Shown: one piece after another, positions 11,283-22,328 of the stretch | How positions within the stretch are numbered: the first letter of the stretch is position 1 | Layout of the letters: each line of letters opens with the position of its first letter | Source: Sorex araneus | Taxonomy: Eukaryota; Chordata; Mammalia; Eulipotyphla; Soricidae | Length of the DNA: 64,000 nucleotides | Assembly: GCF_027595985.1 (NCBI RefSeq) | Contig: NC_073305.1 | Span: forward strand, 80,545,974-80,609,973 | Direction of reading: 5' to 3' | The notes under the pieces: generated by a model | The model's database searches: none | Told to the model about the DNA's origin: nothing | What the model saw: only the letters and a program-made list of their open reading frames with translations | Translations under genes and position numbers: made by a program

Positions 11283-12403
11283 GAAAATTCTTTTTGCTAC
11301 CCATGGCAAGCGTCATTATCAATGGGGAGAAGCTTAAAGCCTTTCCTCTAAGATTGGGGACAAGACAAGTTTGCCCGCTCTTGCCACTCCCATTCAATAT
11401 AGTACTGAAAGTTCTGCCCATAGCAGTTAGGCAAGGAAAAGATATCAAGGGCATACAGATAGGAAAAGAAGAGGTGAAGCTGTCACTATTTGCAGATGAT
11501 ATGATACTATATACTTAGAAAACCCTAAAGACTCTACAGAAAAGCTCCTATAAAACAATAGATCTGTATAGTAAAGTGGCAGGCTACAAAATCAACATCC
11601 AAAAATCCATGGCTTTCCTATATACAAATAGAAAGAGAAGAAAGAGGCATTTAAAAAAAATCCCATTCACAATAGTACCTCAGAAAATCAAGTACTTCAA
11701 AATCAGCTTAACTAAAGAGGTGAAGGACCCATACAAGGAAAATTACAAAACAGTACTTCAAGAAATAAAAGAGGACACTAGGAACTGGAGATACATCCCC
11801 TGCTCACGGATAGGGAGGATAAACATTATCAAAATGGCAATACTCCCCAAAGCACAATACAAATTTAATGCAGTCCCTATCAGGATACCCATGAGATTTT
11901 TTCAAAGAAATAGACAAAACACTCCTGAAATTCATATGGAACAATAAATCCCCATGAATAGCTAAAGTAATCCTTTGGAAAAAGAAGATGGGCATCACCT
12001 TCCTCAACTTCAAACAAAGCAGTAGTAATTAAAACAGCATGGTATTGGGCTAGAAACAGACCTGCAAACCAATGGAACAGAGTTGAATATTCTGTCACAG
12101 ACTCTCAAATATATGATCACTTATTCTTAGGTAAAGGAGCAAGAAATGTGAAGTGAAACAAGGAAGGCCTCTTCAACAAGTGGTGCTGGGAAAACTGAAC
12201 AGCTACCTCCAAAATATAAACTCTGATCTCTGCCTAACACCAGGCACAAAAGTCAAATCAAATTGGGTTAAAGACCTCAATATCAAACCTGAATCTGTAA
12301 GGTATATGGAGGAAAATATAGGCAGAACCCTCTGTGACACTGAAGCTAAAAGCATCTTTTAGGATGAAACACCACTAATAAGCAAGTGGAAACAAACATA
12401 AAG

Positions 12404-12772
12404 TGTGGGGTCCCATCCTGTCCCGCAGGGAGGACCCTTCGTGGGGCTAAGGAGGGGACGTAACCGAATGAACAGACACAGAGCCAGAAGGAGGAGGAGG
12501 AGAGAGAGAGAGTTTATTCACAGCAGTTACAATACTTATACCTCTTGGTGGGAGGGGGCGGTATGCATGCTTGGACCCCCATAGGAACAATAGTAAAATG
12601 CAGATCAGGCAGGCATGGGCGTTGGGCAGATCAGGCATGGGCATTGGCTAGTGAGAGGAATGGCGAACTGATAAGATCAGTAAGGTCAGCAGTGGTGACC
12701 TTGTTACAGAAATCCCAAGTAAGCCTCCACTTGACTAGGATAAGAGCCAGGCTTGTAAAATGGCTCCCTACA
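12404..12772 (-). mobile_element. Solo LTR, class II ERV-like
   Basis: 369 bp with TG...CA ends and perfect 6 bp target duplications ATAAAG at 12398-12403 and 12773-12778, splitting the L1. Read on the minus strand it begins TGTAGGGAGCC and ends GGGACCCCACA. It carries a TATA box (TATAAGT, 12534-12540) about 16 bp upstream of AATAAA (12512-12517), a short-R arrangement like IAP/ERVK LTRs. The 6 bp duplication also fits class II. No internal retroviral sequence is present, so this is a recombined solo LTR. Confidence 0.85.
12512..12540 (-). promoter_or_regulatory. LTR core promoter and polyA signal
   Basis: Minus-strand TATAAGT at 12534-12540 precedes AATAAA at 12512-12517, as expected at the U3/R junction of a short LTR. 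Activity in the genome is unknown. Confidence 0.6.
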
Positions 12773-14074
12773 ATAAAGAAGTGGGACTACATTAAAATAA
12801 GAAGTTTCCACACCTCAAAAAAAAAGTAACCAAAATACAGAGAGAGTCCATGGAATGGAAAATAATATTTACCCAATACCCACCTGATAAAGGATTCATA
12901 TCCAGGATATACAAGACACTGGTAGAATTGTACAAGAAAAAACCTCCAATACCATCAAAAATTGGGTAGAAGAAATTGAACAGAAGCTTCCTCAAAAAAA
13001 AGAAATACAAATGACCAAAAGACACATGAAAAAATGCTCTACATGTCTAATCATCAGGGAGATGCAAATAAAAACAACAATGAGATATCATCTCATACCA
13101 CAGAGACTGGCCCACATTCAAAAGAATAAAAGCAATTAGTGCTGGCGTGGATGTGGGGAGAAAGGGACATTCACAATAGTACATCTTTCACTGTGGTGGG
13201 AATGCCAACTGGTCCCGTATTTTTGGAAAACAATATAGACATTCCTTCAAAAACTAGAAATTGAGCTTCCATGTGACACTCCAATACCACTTCTGGGAAT
13301 ATATCCTGAGGGTGGAGAAAAAAAAAACAGTAGAAATAACATCTGTACCTGTGTGTTTGTTGCAGCACTGTTCACAATAACCAGGATCTGGAAACAACCC
13401 AAGTGCCTGAGAACAGATGACTGGTTAAAGAAACTTTGGTATATCTACACAAAGGAATACTATGCATCTGTTAGGAACTATGAAGTTATGAAATTTGCTT
13501 ATAAATGGATGGCCATGGAGAATATCATGCTAAGTGAAACGAGTCAGAAAGATAGGGACAAAAATAGAATGACTCCACTCATTTGTGGAATATAAAATAA
13601 CATAATATGAGACTGACACCCAAGGACAGTAGACACAAGGGCCAGAAATAATGCTTCATAATTGGAAGACTGTCTCATGAGCTGGGGGAGAAGGCAGCTG
13701 GAATAGAGAGAAGATCACTAAGTCAATGATGGCTGGAGGGATCGTCCTGGATGGGAAATGTGTGCTGAAAGTAGATAAAGCACCAAAGTAGATGTGTGCT
13801 GAAAATAGATAAAGGCTACCAAACGTGATAGCCTCGGTATCTATATTGCAAATCATAATGTAGAGAAAGTATGGGGGAAATTGTCTGCCATAGAGTCAGG
13901 GGGAGGGCTGAAAAGGGGGGGGGATGCTGGAAACATTAGTGGGGAGAATGTGCACGGGAGGAGGGATGGGTGTTCGATCATTGTATGCTTGAAACTCAAA
14001 TATGAAAGTTTTGTGACTATCTCATGGTAATTCAATTTTAAAAAAAAGAAAATTATTTTTGTTAGTTTTTTGTT

Positions 14075-14297
14075 TGTTTTTCGGGGGGAGGACCACGGCT
14101 GGTGGTTCTCAGGGACAATTTCTGATTCAGTGTTCAGCTGTGACCACTGACAGTGCTCAAAATGCACCATATCTGATGCGACTAATCCGGGTCAAAATGA
14201 AAAAAAGAAATTTTGTTTTGATTTGAACCAAACCAAAACCAGGGCCAGCCACATGAAGGTCAAGCATCTTAACCCCTGTACTTTATTTCTGGCCCCA
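14075..14297 (-). mobile_element. SINE, degenerate
   Basis: Antisense remnants 'gaccacggctggtggttctcag', 'cagccacatgaaggtcaagc' and 'cttaacccctgtactttatttctggcccc'. Old and internally altered. Confidence 0.5.
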
Positions 14298-15010
14298 TCT
14301 GGGAGAATTCTTAATGAAAATTGCCTTTTGGGGTTGGAGCAAAGAACTCCAAAACAGTAAAGAACTCTATGCACATTGCTGTACAGTCCATATCATCCAT
14401 CTATATGAATATATGGTTTCTTCAATAGTTTTACTTGGTTTCTCTATTCTGCCCATTCCTATCTCCTTTTACTGTGTCACATGCATCTTTAAGAAATGAC
14501 AATGCAGATAGAGTATGGAGGCATTCTAATGTTCAGAAATTCTATGAAAATTAAGAAGCAATGCAACTCTGAATGACAGAAATCAAAGAATTTGCTAATC
14601 ATTCAATAAATGAATGTTATTGTTTAGCTTAAATATGTACTGCATGCAGAAAACTTCTAGTGTGATTTAAAATAGTATTGCTAGAATTCTAGCTGTGGGG
14701 ATAGCTTAAAGATTAGGTAAGATGTAACAGATAAGAGACAGACTTTAAAAGTTTTTAATTCTACTAGCCCAATTGTTCTTATTGAAAAGTGAAAGCTTAA
14801 GAGTATGAATACCTAATAAATTTCTCTAAGTTCTCCAGTCATCTATCATTCAATTGAGCCCCTGCTCAAATCCTCCTCCTATTTTTTGTACAAGAGACAA
14901 CCTAAGAGAGCTAATGTTTATTTCATAATTTGGAAAAAATACAAACAACCAACAACCAAAAACCTAAAACCTGAAAGAGGAAGTAAATGGTCCAAGTTCA
15001 CATAGAGAGT
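14298..15010. other. Unassigned; MIR-like piece at the end
   Basis: Mostly featureless AT-rich DNA. 'ggaagtaaatggtccaagttcacatagagagttaacagagg' near 14980-15020 resembles MIR. Confidence 0.35.
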
Positions 15011-15019
15011 TAACAGAGG

Positions 15020-15300
15020 AACTTTTTTTTTAACTGAATCACCTTGTCACCATGAGATAAAATTACAAAGCTTTCATGATTGAGTTTCACTCATACATTG
15101 TTCCAACACCCATCCCTCCATCAGTGTACATTTCTCACCACCAATATCCCCAGTATCTCTCCTGCCACACCCACTCCCCCCGTCTGCCTCTATAGCAGAC
15201 ACTTTTCTTCTCTCTCCCAATCGAGCAGATTTTATCATCGATCCCTAATCTCCAGTTCAGCAACCTTTCTGTTACTCTTACCATTTATTTAAGTTAGTTT
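15020..15300 (-). mobile_element. L1 3' end, antisense, diverged subfamily
   Basis: Antisense T-rich start, then 'tgaatcacc', 'gagataaaattacaaagctttcatgattgagtttcactcatacattgttcc', 'cacccatccctccatcagtg' and 'ctcaccaccaatatccccagt', the mirror of the shrew L1 3' terminus. Confidence 0.8.
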
Positions 15301-15545
15301 TTCAGCCCAATTTTATGATCACACAACTGCACCTCCCAGACCCATCATTATTTTTTTAGATATTTCCTGTGAAATTAAAATACTACCATTTCACTACCTA
15401 ACTATACATCGGGTATATTGCTGTGCTTTCTACATTAAAAATTATATATTTTCTTTTAAAATTAATTCTTAGTCCTTTTGATAAAATGTTTTGAGTGTGA
15501 ACTCAATCTATACTTCAGTTATATTCTATGGTATTACCAAGGAAT
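15301..15545. other. No supported feature
   Basis: Short AT-rich spacer between two antisense L1 3' ends. Confidence 0.4.
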
Positions 15546-15558
15546 AATGTATATTTTA

Positions 15559-15978
15559 AAATTTTATTGAATCACTGTGAGATAGTTACAAACTTTCATG
15601 TTTGGGTTACAATCACACAACAATCAAACACCCATTCTTCCACCAGTGTACATTCCCCACCACCAATATCCCTGATATACCCCCCTTTCCCCGCCCTCCT
15701 TCTGCCTCCATGGCAGACAATATCCCCCATACTCTATCTCTACTTTTGGGCATTATGGCTTGCAACACAGACACTGAGAGGTCATCATGTTTGGTCCATT
15801 ACCTACTTTTGACACATATCTCCCATCCCGACTGATTCCTCCAGCCATCATTTTCTTAGTGATCCCTTCTCTATTCCAGCTGCCTTCTCCCCTCCACTCA
15901 TAAAGCCGGCTTCCAGCTAAGGGGCAATTCTTCTGGCCCTTGTATCTACTGACCAACCAAGGGATAATATTATTCAAC
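15559..15978 (-). mobile_element. L1 3' end, antisense
   Basis: 'attgaatcactgtgagatag', 'ccaccaccaatatccctg' and 'tctgcctccatggcagacaa' give the L1 3' UTR in reverse. It is flanked by AATGTATATTTTA (15546-15558) and AATGTGTGTTTTA (15979-15991), an 11/13 match read as an aged TSD. Confidence 0.85.
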
Positions 15979-15991
15979 AATGTGTGTTTTA

Positions 15992-16447
15992 CAAAGTCCT
16001 TGTCATCATAACAAGCAATTGAAGCTAGTTAAGCTCAGGACCTGAGATCACAGAAATTTAATAAATTCTTTGCCGCTCTTATCTCAGAACACACCCATTA
16101 TGATTTATGAGTTGTAAGATGAAATTAATCACCCTATGGAGTGGAAGACAGGTAATTTTGTTAAGGAGGAAGTGAAGTCAGATAATTAAGTCAGATAATC
16201 AAGATCTCCAATTGGTACCTCACTTACATACAAAATCTGATTGGTCAGTTCCATAAGCACTCTTTTTGGATAGGCCATATGCCTTTAGTGACCTTCCCAT
16301 TATCTAGGGTAACTTTGAGATCAATTTCTGGTCTCTGCTTTGCATGACAAAACTGTTTGCTCACACAGAATTTTTCAAACACTGTAGGATGTGGTCACTC
16401 TAAATGAACTCATAATACATTGCTTAGAAAATGAAATGCTAATTATT
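15992..16447. other. No supported feature
   Basis: No repeat or exon recognised. Confidence 0.4.
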
Positions 16448-16616
16448 TGTTGTTGTTTTTGGATCACACCCAGTGATGCACAAGGGTTACTCCTAGCTCA
16501 TGCACTCAGGAATTACTCCTGGCAGTGCTCGGGAGACCATATGGGATGCTGAAATTGAACCTGGGTCAGCCATGTGCAACACAAACACCCTACCCACTGT
16601 GCTTTTGCTCCAGCCT
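16448..16616 (-). mobile_element. Type A SINE
   Basis: Antisense: 'ggatcacacccagtgatgca', 'gaattactcctggcagtgctc', 'ccatatgggatgctg', 'gaacctgggtcagcc', 'ctgtgcttttgctccagcc'. Confidence 0.9.
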
Positions 16617-16802
16617 AATGCTAATTTATTAATTTGCCAAAAAAATAACTGTCAGTTTGAATATATGCATGGCCTTACATCTGGACTATGTATCTTATAA
16701 GCAGAATATAAATGGATCCTGGATATTTGGCAGGGGAAGGGGTTCTTTTTCATATCTAAGCCATTCTGACTTTTGATTTTCTTAAATGTTCACTTGAAAA
16801 CA

Positions 16803-16948
16803 CAGGATGGAGGTAGAGCAATAGGACAGCAGATATGGCTTTTGCCTTGCATACAGTAAACCCGCATTCTATCCACAGCACCCCATATCATCTCCTGAGG
16901 CCCTCCAGGAGTGGCCAGATGTGATCTAAAAGCAAGCAAATAAATACC
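16803..16948 (+). mobile_element. SINE, degenerate
   Basis: Sense head 'gaggtagagcaataggacagcag', 'ttgccttgcatacagtaaaccc' and short body ending in A-rich repeats. Confidence 0.7.
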
Positions 16949-16975
16949 AAATGGCCTCACTCATCCACGGAATAC

Positions 16976-17079
16976 TGTATCACTGTATCACTGTATCACT
17001 GTCATCCCTTTGCTCATCGATTTGCTTGAGCGGGCACCAGTAACGTCTCCATTGTGATACTTATTGTTACTGTTTTTGG
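16976..17079 (-). mobile_element. Type B SINE, strongly 5'-truncated
   Basis: 104 bp consisting only of the type B 3' half with its CACTGTAT tail repeats. Flanked by the perfect 14 bp TSD CATCCACGGAATAC at 16962-16975 and 17080-17093. Confidence 0.95.
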
Positions 17080-17093
17080 CATCCACGGAATAC

Positions 17094-17707
17094 AGAGGGA
17101 GAAAATAAGAGACTGGACACTACCAAAATAATAATCAAACCTTGGCATTAAAATATAAAACAATTGCTAAGCAATAGGAGGGAAGAGAGGAAAACGCAGA
17201 CCTAAACTAAGTAAATGTTAATAGTAAAAAACTACTCTCTTTAGTATTACTTTCAGGTTGGACTTGAAATCCACAGTGAACCCCAGTTGCTGGTAAGTGA
17301 CTGTCAGCAGTGAATACATCAAGAGTCTGAGTTTTGGGGGCATCTTACATCTGTTTATATATCCCAGGCACCAGCACTCCATCCCCTTCCCCCGAGTCCT
17401 TATACAAAGCATGAGTAATGTGCCTTAAACCCCACCTTCATAGTTATCTTTTTCATTCTTTCCTCTGAATCTGAGGTTACCCATGTACTACTCACCTACA
17501 AAATGTCATCCTTTTGCAAATTGATTTTTAAATTTCACATTTGAAAGTGGCATACAGAAAACACCAAAACAGAGATTTGGGTAGTCTCAGGGAAACTCGT
17601 ATTGGTTAGAACCATTTCATTAGCCCAACCTCATTCCCCCCCTCCACTCTCTTATCCTCTGCCACTCTTAGAGAGACAGTTGACTCTTCCAATTCCTCCC
17701 ACAAATA
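17094..17707. other. Unassigned
   Basis: No exon or clear repeat. The sequence flanking the short type B insertion (about 16950-17120) faintly resembles an old L1 3' end. Confidence 0.35.
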
Positions 17708-18050
17708 TTTTTCAAACTTTACATCTACACAATGGAATACTATGCAGCTGTTAAAAAGATGAAGTCATGAAATTTACATATAAGTGGATCAACATGGAAA
17801 GTATCATGTTGAGTGAAATGAGTCAGAACAAGAGAGACAGACATAGAAAGATCGCACTCATCTGTGGAATATAAAGTAACAGAGTGGGAGACTAACACTC
17901 AAGAGTAGTAGAGATAAGGACCAGGAGGTCTGCCCCACAGCTTGGAAACTGACCTCACATGCTGGGGGAAAAGGCAGCTGAGATAGAGAAGGAAACACCA
18001 AGTAGAGGATGTGGGGAAGACCCATTAGAGTTGAAAGATGCGTGCTGAGC

Positions 18051-18506
18051 CCCATTTCTCCGCGCCCGCACCCCCAGAATGACTGACGAAGAGGATGGAG
18101 CTGCTTGGGACACCGGCAGCCCACCAGCAACCTGCAGTATGTGACTTGAGAGTTTCCGCCAGGTCCCCCGAGCGGGGGCCTGGCGTTTCTCTTTTTTTTT
18201 TTTCTTTAATCTATCTCTCTTCCCCTCAACCTCTGGGCACAGCACAGCATCTACCCCACTTCTGAGCACAAAATGGAGAGACGCACCCAAGTGCGCGGCG
18301 CGGCTGGCGGGGGATCGAGGGCGGGGAAGTACCGGTCTCCGCCCACATCGGACACTTAAAGAGAGTGCAGCCACGTGGGCTTTCCCATTTCTCCGCGCCC
18401 GCACCCCCAGAATGACTGACGAAGAGGAAGGAGCTGCTTGGGACACCGGCAGCCCACCAGCAACCTGCAGTATGTGACTTGAGAGTTTCCGCCAGGTCCC
18501 CCGTGC
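18051..18506 (+). repeat. Duplicated GC-rich 5' module, period 333 bp
   Basis: 'cccatttctccgcgcccgca' at 18051 recurs at 18384, and near-identity continues through 'gccaggtccccc' (18173 and 18506). The copies differ at very few positions, for example gaggatgg versus gaggaagg. It resembles monomer arrays in mouse L1 promoters. Confidence 0.9.
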
Positions 18507-18717
18507 GGAAATCTCTCTCTCTCCTTCAACTTTTTCCCTGGACTTTAGACAGAAACCCAGAACCGCGCGGCCGCGGCAGTTCTAAGATGACCTAATGTCA
18601 TCTTAGTATCAGCAGTATGTAATGGTTCCTTCTTAATGGGTCGGACTTTTGTGGGTGATCCTAACAAGAATAGTAAGTATTTTGTTGAAATATTGAAGGC
18701 AATCAAAATGGTAGCCA

Positions 18718-19140
18718 TCTCTCTAGACTGAACTAAGCTATATCCCCACGCTGGCTGAGAAGAAATATCCTTCTTTCTCGGGAAGAAACGTGGCGTGGTG
18801 TCAAACATAGTGTGATGTCCATTAAGCAAACAGACCTGGTGGCGTGGGAATGGGAAATAAGGGGAAAAATTAGGTACATGGACCAGCGGGACGCTGGTGG
18901 TATCTCGAGCAGAGCCGATATCAGCGCAAGAGCTTTGGTTCCAGAAACTGCTTCCAGACACTCTACTAGACTATCAACTAAGCCAGAGCCCCACGCCGGC
19001 TGATGACGGGAAATAACCATCCTCTTCGGTTTTTTTTTCCCTTTGTCAGACAGCGTGGCGATTACTAAACAGGCGTGAACTCGGTGGCGCGGGGCAAGGG
19101 GGAAAAAGAAAAGTTATGTAACAAACAGCAGGACTTAATA
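18718..19140 (+). repeat. Diverged internal tandem duplication, period 245 bp
   Basis: 'ccccacgctggctga' at 18744 and 'ccccacgccggctga' at 18989 head two copies that stay alignable through 'ggtggcgtggg'/'ggtggcgcggg' and 'aggggaaaaa'/'agggggaaaa'. Much more diverged than the 5' module. Confidence 0.7.
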
Positions 19141-19772
19141 TCTCTATATGCTTAGTAATGGAGAATTATCAAATGCCTCATTGGCAATAGGACTGTCTTT
19201 TTCTTTTTGGGGGGAAACCCCAGCAACGGTAGTGAGTTGTGTGTTGAAACATGGAATGTAATCGAGATAAGCGCAAATGAAGTGAAACTTATCACGTATA
19301 AGGGTGGGGACTAGGGAGGTGGGAGGGGGCGGCAGATATACTGGGGGGGGGTGGGGATGGAAGATGGGCACTGGTGAAGGGAGGGGTGTTTGAATATTGT
19401 ATAACTGACATAATCCTGAGAACTTTGTAACCCTCCACTTGGTGATTCAATAAAAAAAAAAAAGAAAGATGCGTGCTGAAAGTAGACTATAGACTGAACA
19501 TTGGGGGCCACTCAATACCTCTATTGCAAACTACAACACACAGAGAGAGAACAGAAGGGAATGCCCTGCCACAGAGGCAGGGTGGGGTGGTGTGGGCTGG
19601 GGTGGGGGTGGTGGGAGGGATACTGTTATCATTGGTGGAGGAGAATGGGCACTGGTGGAGGGATGGGTAAACAATCACTATATGACTGAAATGCAAACAC
19701 GAAAGTTCATGTTTGTAACTGTACCTCACAGTAATTCACTAATAAAAAAATTTTTTAAAAATTTTCAAACTT

Positions 19773-20250
19773 GCTCCATCACACTGGAAGAATATCTCTC
19801 TTCCTAAACAGGCTTTACCAAGAATGTCTTTAAAATTCCCCATCACCTCTCTGAAGAGAACGCTCATGAACATGATGCTCTCCACCATGCCCCCTTGAGA
19901 TGTGACCTTTGTCTGTGATGAGATTTTTCAGGATATTATAATGCCAACTGTGACCACAAATTTCCAAACATAAATAGTATCTCTGAATTGCTTAGTCTTT
20001 AGGGCACAGGCATGGCTCAGTAACCAGAAAAAGTGGGCACAAACAGGGTTTCACCTCCAGCCGCTACTGTGGGAGCAATCCATGGCCCTTGTTCTGCCTG
20101 GATCACCCTCCTCACAGCGGTCTTTTTGGAAATGTTCAAGTTCTGGGGAAAGAGAAGCTAAGACATATTAAAAACAGCTGTTTTAGGGGTGCCTAGTATT
20201 AAACAATTCAAGATGAAGGGGATGAAGACAGTCATAGGACTAGATTTACT
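19773..20250. other. No supported feature
   Basis: Single-copy-looking DNA without a supported ORF. Confidence 0.35.
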
Positions 20251-20253
20251 ATC

Positions 20254-20497
20254 CACTGTAACATTGTCGTCCCATTGTTCATCGATTTGCTTGAGTGGGC
20301 GCCAGTAACGTCTCCATTGTGAGACTTATTGTTACTGTTTTTAGCATATCGAATATGCCACAAGTAGCTTGCCAGGCTCTGCCATGCAGGCAGGATACTC
20401 TCGGTAGCTGACTGTGCTCTCTGAGAGGGATGGAAGAATTGAACCCGGGTTGGCCTTGTGCAAACGCCCCATCCGCTGTGCTATTACTCCAGCCCAG
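20254..20497 (-). mobile_element. Type B SINE, near full length
   Basis: Antisense: tail, 'catcgatttgcttgagtggg', 'cagtaacgtctccattgtgag', 'ttgttactgtttttagcatatcg', 'tagcttgccaggctctgcc', box B complement 'gaacccgggttggcc', and head 'tgtgctattactccagccc'. Confidence 0.95.
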
Positions 20498-21428
20498 ATT
20501 TCCTATAAAGCCCAATTTTCAAGCATTTTTATTGATAAAATGTCAATCTTTTATGAAATAAGCATACCATTTTTAATCATTTTACTAAGGTATCATCATC
20601 TATAGTAAAATAGAAGTCATTGTTTTGTTGTTGCAGAGCTGATACACCAATCCCTCCACTGGTGTTTCAGATCCCTCCATCATTTCACACATCCCTTCCC
20701 CTTCTACACTTACCTCCTCAATCCCCATTTCTATGATCAAGTCTCAGGGTTTATTTGCACTGAGGATTGCCTAATTCCTTTATTTTTTCTTTATATTCCA
20801 CATATGACTGAGATCATCAGATATTTTTCTTTTAATTTCTGCCTCACTTTCTTAACCTAACAGACCCTCTAGTTCCATCCAAGTTGGAATATATTGCAAA
20901 ACTTCATCAATTTCCCATAGCCGAGTTGTAATTTATTGTGTATATATACCACAATTTCTTTATCCACTCACCTAATTACTAGACACTTGGTTTGTTTCCA
21001 GATCTTGGCTATTGCGAACAGTTCTGGGATAAACATAGTAAGTCTTTTTAGATTGTGTTTGGGGCATAGATGCCCAGGACTAGAATCACTGGATCCTATC
21101 TAAGTTCTATTCATAATGCTTTGAGATGTCTCCCAGCCATTTTCTGAAGTAAATGGGTCATGCAGCAGAGCCACCAGAATTGAGTTTCTTTTATACCACA
21201 GTTATGCTTCTGTTCTTTTTCATATGGAACACCATTTTCACACCATTCTTGTGTGTGAGGTTACATATCATTTTTATTTTGACTTGCCTTTCCCAGATAG
21301 TGATAATTGACAGTTTCTCATGCACCTGTTGTCCATCTTATATTTTCTTTGAGGAGATATCTGTTTTTCTAATCCATTTTTCATGGTTCTGTTTCTTTTT
21401 TGTTTATTAAAAACTAAGGATGCTTTAT

Positions 21429-22062
21429 CACGAATCACAAAATCCTGTTAATCACCGATTTCTCGGGCGGGCTCAGTAACATCTCATTTCGCCCTTTCCC
21501 TGAGATCTTAGAAGTCTATCTCGACTCAGCCCTCCTAACGATGTTGCACTGGGGGCTCTTCAGGGTCAGGGGAATGAGATCCAGCTTGTTACTGGATTTT
21601 GCATATGAATACACCATGGGAAGCTTGCAAGGCTGTCCCATGTGGGCAGGAAACTCTCAGAAGATTGCCAGTTTCTCCCAGAGGGAGAAGTAGGCTAAAG
21701 ATATTGCTTCTGGGAGCTCGCTTTTAAGTCTCTGGATGTTGGCAGTTGATGGGATTACATACACCTGGGTTCCTCTGCTGGTACCTTCTTGCATGAGGCC
21801 TGTCCGAACGTGTGGAGAGGAGCCTCCAGCATGGCTATAGCTAGGTTCCAGTGGTCTTTGGCAGCCGGGAGCTCTGCTCAGGGTGGGGAGGAAAGCTGGA
21901 GCCCATCTCCTCCGAGGGGCCCCGGGGAAGACAGCCAGGCCTGCGGGCAAGAGACTCTGCATCACTCTCTTCTGAGAGCTTGCTTTTAAGTCTCTCTCCG
22001 GATGTTGGCCGTTGATGGGATTACACACACCTGGGTTCCTCTGCCAGTACTTTAGATATAAA
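21429..22062 (-). mobile_element. Type C long SINE-like element with internal duplication
   Basis: 634 bp inserted in the old L1 with the perfect 13 bp TSD AAGGATGCTTTAT at 21416-21428 and 22063-22075. On the minus strand it ends with the tail motif found in type B ('cgagaaatcggtgatt'-like, then GTGATTCGTGAT). Its 5' two-thirds ('cttgcccgcaggcctggctg', 'cccggggcccctcggagg') has no tRNA boxes. A segment beginning 'cttttaagtctctggatgttgg' (plus strand, about 21722) is repeated at about 21984, period about 265 bp. Confidence 0.85.
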
Positions 22063-22328
22063 AAGGATGCTTTATATATCTTGGAAATCAGCTTTTTGTC
22101 TGATATATGGTATACAAATATTTTATCCCATTCAGTAGGGTGTCTTACTTTTTGTTTCTTTTTTATGGTACTTTTTCAGTTTGATACAGTCTCATTTATT
22201 TGTTTTTGTTTTTAATTATTTTGATAATGAGGTTATATCATTGCAGACTACTATGTGTTCAAGATCTTGAAAAATCCATTGTTTTCCTCAATGTATTTCA
22301 TAGAGAAAGTTTTCATATCAAGGTCTTT

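Larger units (their letters stand above)
11294..13595 (+). pseudogene. L1 ORF2 remnant (RT to C-terminus), frameshifted
   Basis: Broken reading-frame pieces at 11294-11518 (RT with FADD), 11576-11947, 12153-12362 and 13353-13595 (C-terminal end) line up in order with L1 ORF2p. The frame is lost repeatedly, by a stop after the FADD region, by indels and by the LTR insertion. ORF2p encodes endonuclease and reverse transcriptase for retrotransposition; the endonuclease and most of the RT are missing here by 5' truncation. Confidence 0.85.
11297..14047 (+). mobile_element. 5'-truncated L1 interrupted by a solo LTR
   Basis: It opens inside the L1 reverse transcriptase. The catalytic FADD motif occurs in '[10 protein letters not shown]' at about 11488-11518. 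It runs through the ORF2 C-terminus and 3' UTR to an A-rich end. Near-perfect TSDs flank it: GAAAATTCTTTTTG at 11283-11296 and GAAAATTATTTTTG at 14048-14061 (one mismatch). A 369 bp LTR sits inside at 12404-12772. Several frameshifts and stops show that it is dead. Confidence 0.9.
18049..19463 (+). mobile_element. GC-headed composite non-autonomous retroelement
   Basis: 1415 bp inserted in the L1 above with a perfect 16 bp TSD, GAAAGATGCGTGCTGA, at 18033-18048 and 19464-19479. Order: a GC-rich 5' module (about 123 bp, 18051-18173) repeated at 18384-18506, period 333 bp; a non-coding middle with a diverged 245 bp-period duplication (about 18720 and 18962); then an L1-like 3' tail ('gggcactggtgaaggg', 'gtttgaatattgtataactg', 'gtgattcaataaa') and polyA. 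There is no ORF1, RT or endonuclease, so it must be mobilised in trans, presumably by L1 since the 3' tail resembles L1's. The organisation recalls SVA or L1-derived composites, but the sequence is not one I know. An internally deleted L1 (5' UTR joined to 3' UTR) is the main alternative. Confidence 0.85.
17720..19761 (+). mobile_element. 5'-truncated L1 3' end split by the composite element
   Basis: The first part (17720-18048) encodes the last ORF2 residues and early 3' UTR. The second part (19464-19761) resumes exactly after the inserted element with 'gatgcgtgctgaaagtagac' and ends in an A/T tail. An 11 bp TSD, TTTTCAAACTT, lies at 17709-17719 and 19762-19772. Confidence 0.9.

Noticed and set aside
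17955-18446. 163-codon minus-strand ORF
   Set aside because: It crosses the boundary between the L1 3' UTR and the composite element and owes its length to the duplicated GC-rich module; its peptide is itself duplicated.
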